14,360 nucleotides of DNA from Candidatus Avimicrobium faecavium (lineage in GTDB: Bacteria; Bacillota; Clostridia; Oscillospirales; Ruminococcaceae), in the NCBI GenBank assembly GCA_904419105.1, contig CAJFQR010000027.1, forward strand, positions 1-14,360, written 5' to 3'. Below the pieces are notes generated by a model that was not told where the DNA came from, did no database searches, and worked only from the letters and a program-made list of their open reading frames with translations. Position 1 is the first letter of the stretch. Each line of letters begins with the position of its first letter. Made by a program: the position numbers and the translations under genes. This document shows, piece after piece, positions 13,752 to 14,360 of this stretch.

Positions 13752-13790
13752 CAAAAAACCGGTGCGTCTGCCCATTGCAGCGCACCGGTT
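13752..13790 (-). terminator. Intrinsic terminator of the SASP gene
   Basis: AACCGGTGCG (13757-13766) pairs with CGCACCGGTT (13781-13790), with an inner CTGC/GCAG extension. On the minus strand it is followed by TTTTTTGT. A second hairpin (GCTGAC/GTCAGC, loop TCTTCG, 13815-13832) lies between it and the SASP stop. The 3' untranslated region is therefore about 90 nt. Confidence 0.9.
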
Positions 13791-13881
13791 CTCTGCTGTT
13801 GAAGCACCCTGCCTGCTGACTCTTCGGTCAGCTGTCAGTCAGGGGACTTTTAGCTATTTCGGCTTTGTATCCCGGATCGGG

Positions 13882-14067
13882 TTACTTCATGCCCTTCTCG
13901 TAGGACTCGATCATCTTCTTGACCATCTGACCGCCGACACTGCCGGCCTCCTTGGAAGTGAGCTGGCCGTTGTAGCCATCCTTCAGATCGACGCCGACCT
14001 CACGGGCAGCTTCCATTTTGAACTTGTTCAGGGCCTCCTTGGCCTCCGGTACTACGGGACCTGTCAT
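13882..14067 (-). CDS. Alpha/beta-type small acid-soluble spore protein
   Basis: Alpha/beta SASPs coat spore DNA, protect it from UV and heat, and are degraded at germination. The 61-aa product has the two conserved blocks. ALNKFKMEAAREVGVDL (11-27) includes the MEAAREVGV stretch corresponding to the germination-protease site (family YEIASEFGV). SKEAGSVGGQMVKKMIE is the DNA-binding helix. The ATG at 14067 has AAGGAG about 11 nt upstream. A GTG at 14079 would overlap that site. It has its own terminator and a long structured leader. Sigma-G control is expected for the family, but I could not find a convincing sigma-G promoter. Confidence 0.94.
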   Translation of the reverse strand: MTGPVVPEAKEALNKFKMEAAREVGVDLKDGYNGQLTSKEAGSVGGQMVKKMIESYEKGMK

Positions 14068-14099
14068 GACTGCATACACTCCTTTTTTCTTCGTTCAAT

Positions 14100-14145
14100 C
14101 CGGTAAAGAGCGGCGCGGCGCCTTTGCCGCGGACCTCCTTACCGG
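14100..14145 (-). other. Structured leader of the SASP gene, hairpin containing an SD-like sequence
   Basis: CCGGTAA (14100-14106) pairs with TTACCGG (14139-14145). Inside, CGCGGC (14114-14119) pairs with GCCGCG (14126-14131). The stem has no U-tract on either side, so it is not a terminator. On the minus strand it contains AAGGAGGT (complement of 14133-14140), a full Shine-Dalgarno match with no start codon behind it. Confidence 0.5.
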
Positions 14146-14233
14146 TGGAAACTTCTGTTTCCTGTACTGTTATGTGCAATGCAGTCGGGCATACGCGTGG
14201 AAGTTTTTTCATATCCGGTCACGCGGAAATCAC

Positions 14234-14264
14234 ATTATAAAAGCCATAAAACTCTCTGTGTCAT
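14234..14264 (-). promoter_or_regulatory. Weak candidate promoter upstream of the SASP gene
   Basis: TATAAT (complement of 14234-14239) lies 19 bp after ATGACA (complement of 14259-14264). This resembles sigma-A with long spacing, which would be unusual for a SASP gene, and would give a leader of about 165 nt. It may be fortuitous. Confidence 0.28.
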
Positions 14265-14277
14265 TTTCATTCCGGGG

Positions 14278-14313
14278 AAAAAAGCGGTCCCCCGGCATGG
14301 CGGCCGGGGGACC
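14278..14313 (-). terminator. Intrinsic terminator of the gene at the right edge
   Basis: GGTCCCCCGGC (14286-14296) pairs perfectly with GCCGGGGGACC (14303-14313). On the minus strand it is followed by GC and six T (14278-14283). It implies a minus-strand gene ending just to its right. Confidence 0.92.
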
Positions 14314-14317
14314 TCAG

Positions 14318-14360
14318 TTAGGAGAAAAAGAAACGATCACGAGCCTGATCCGGGACGGAT
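14318..14360 (-). CDS. C-terminal end of an unidentified minus-strand gene
   Basis: The terminator just downstream requires a minus-strand gene here. One open frame ends with TAA at 14318-14320 and reads ...SVPDQARDRFFFS. A second frame stays open to a TGA at 14314-14316 (...RLVIVSFSPN), so the frame is not certain. Too little is present to identify the product. Confidence 0.42.
   Translation of the reverse strand, partial: SVPDQARDRFFFS

Noticed and set aside
14160..14215. Sigma-G promoter for the SASP gene (GTATG ... CATAACA)
   Set aside because: The spacing is only about 15 bp and the -10 lacks the conserved T near its end, so the match is too weak to report as a site.

Overview
This window looks like chromosomal DNA of a GC-rich, endospore-forming member of the Clostridia, probably Oscillospiraceae-like. 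The evidence is a spoIVA start, a SipL-type SPOCS/LysM protein, a SpoVM-like peptide, an alpha/beta small acid-soluble spore protein, a clostridial two-subunit iron-sulfur serine dehydratase, and strong AGGAGG-type ribosome binding sites. I see no phage genes, insertion sequences, CRISPR array, rRNA or tRNA.

Left end (1-2420, all minus strand): a spore-coat basal-layer cluster. In transcription order it holds a 54-aa membrane protein, a 29-aa SpoVM-like peptide, an intrinsic terminator, sipL, and the 5' part of spoIVA, which runs off the window. In studied sporeformers SpoVM recruits SpoIVA to the forespore membrane, SpoIVA polymerises using ATP, and SipL binds SpoIVA to hold the coat on. Having all three within about 2.1 kb is the most striking feature here. 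Both transcription units have a CATA-type -10 resembling mother-cell sigma-E/K promoters.

2420-4940: a flavin-linked locus. An ApbE-type FMN transferase lipoprotein and a coupled 163-aa membrane protein of unknown function run on the minus strand. A 184-aa lipoprotein runs divergently on the plus strand. It resembles FMN-binding-domain proteins, but where they carry SGAT it has STCT, with the threonine kept. Each direction has a well-formed sigma-A promoter with 17-bp spacing, and the lipoprotein mRNA would begin with an 8-bp hairpin.

4950-7710: a minus-strand ABC importer operon (ATPase, permease, substrate-binding lipoprotein) of the SsuABC/TauABC/ThiXYZ type. The substrate is not evident and no riboswitch was recognised. 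7717-8855: monocistronic galE with its own promoter and terminator.

9038-10725: sdaAB-sdaAA, an iron-sulfur L-serine dehydratase operon with its own promoter and terminator. It is followed by an ANT(6)/AadE-like nucleotidyltransferase and a 171-aa protein of unrecognised family, both plus strand. A MATE efflux pump converges from the minus strand.

13750-14360: a minus-strand SASP gene with a structured leader, preceded by the terminator and a few codons of another minus-strand gene at the window edge. Almost every unit is bounded by a clear intrinsic terminator, so operon limits can be read with fair confidence.
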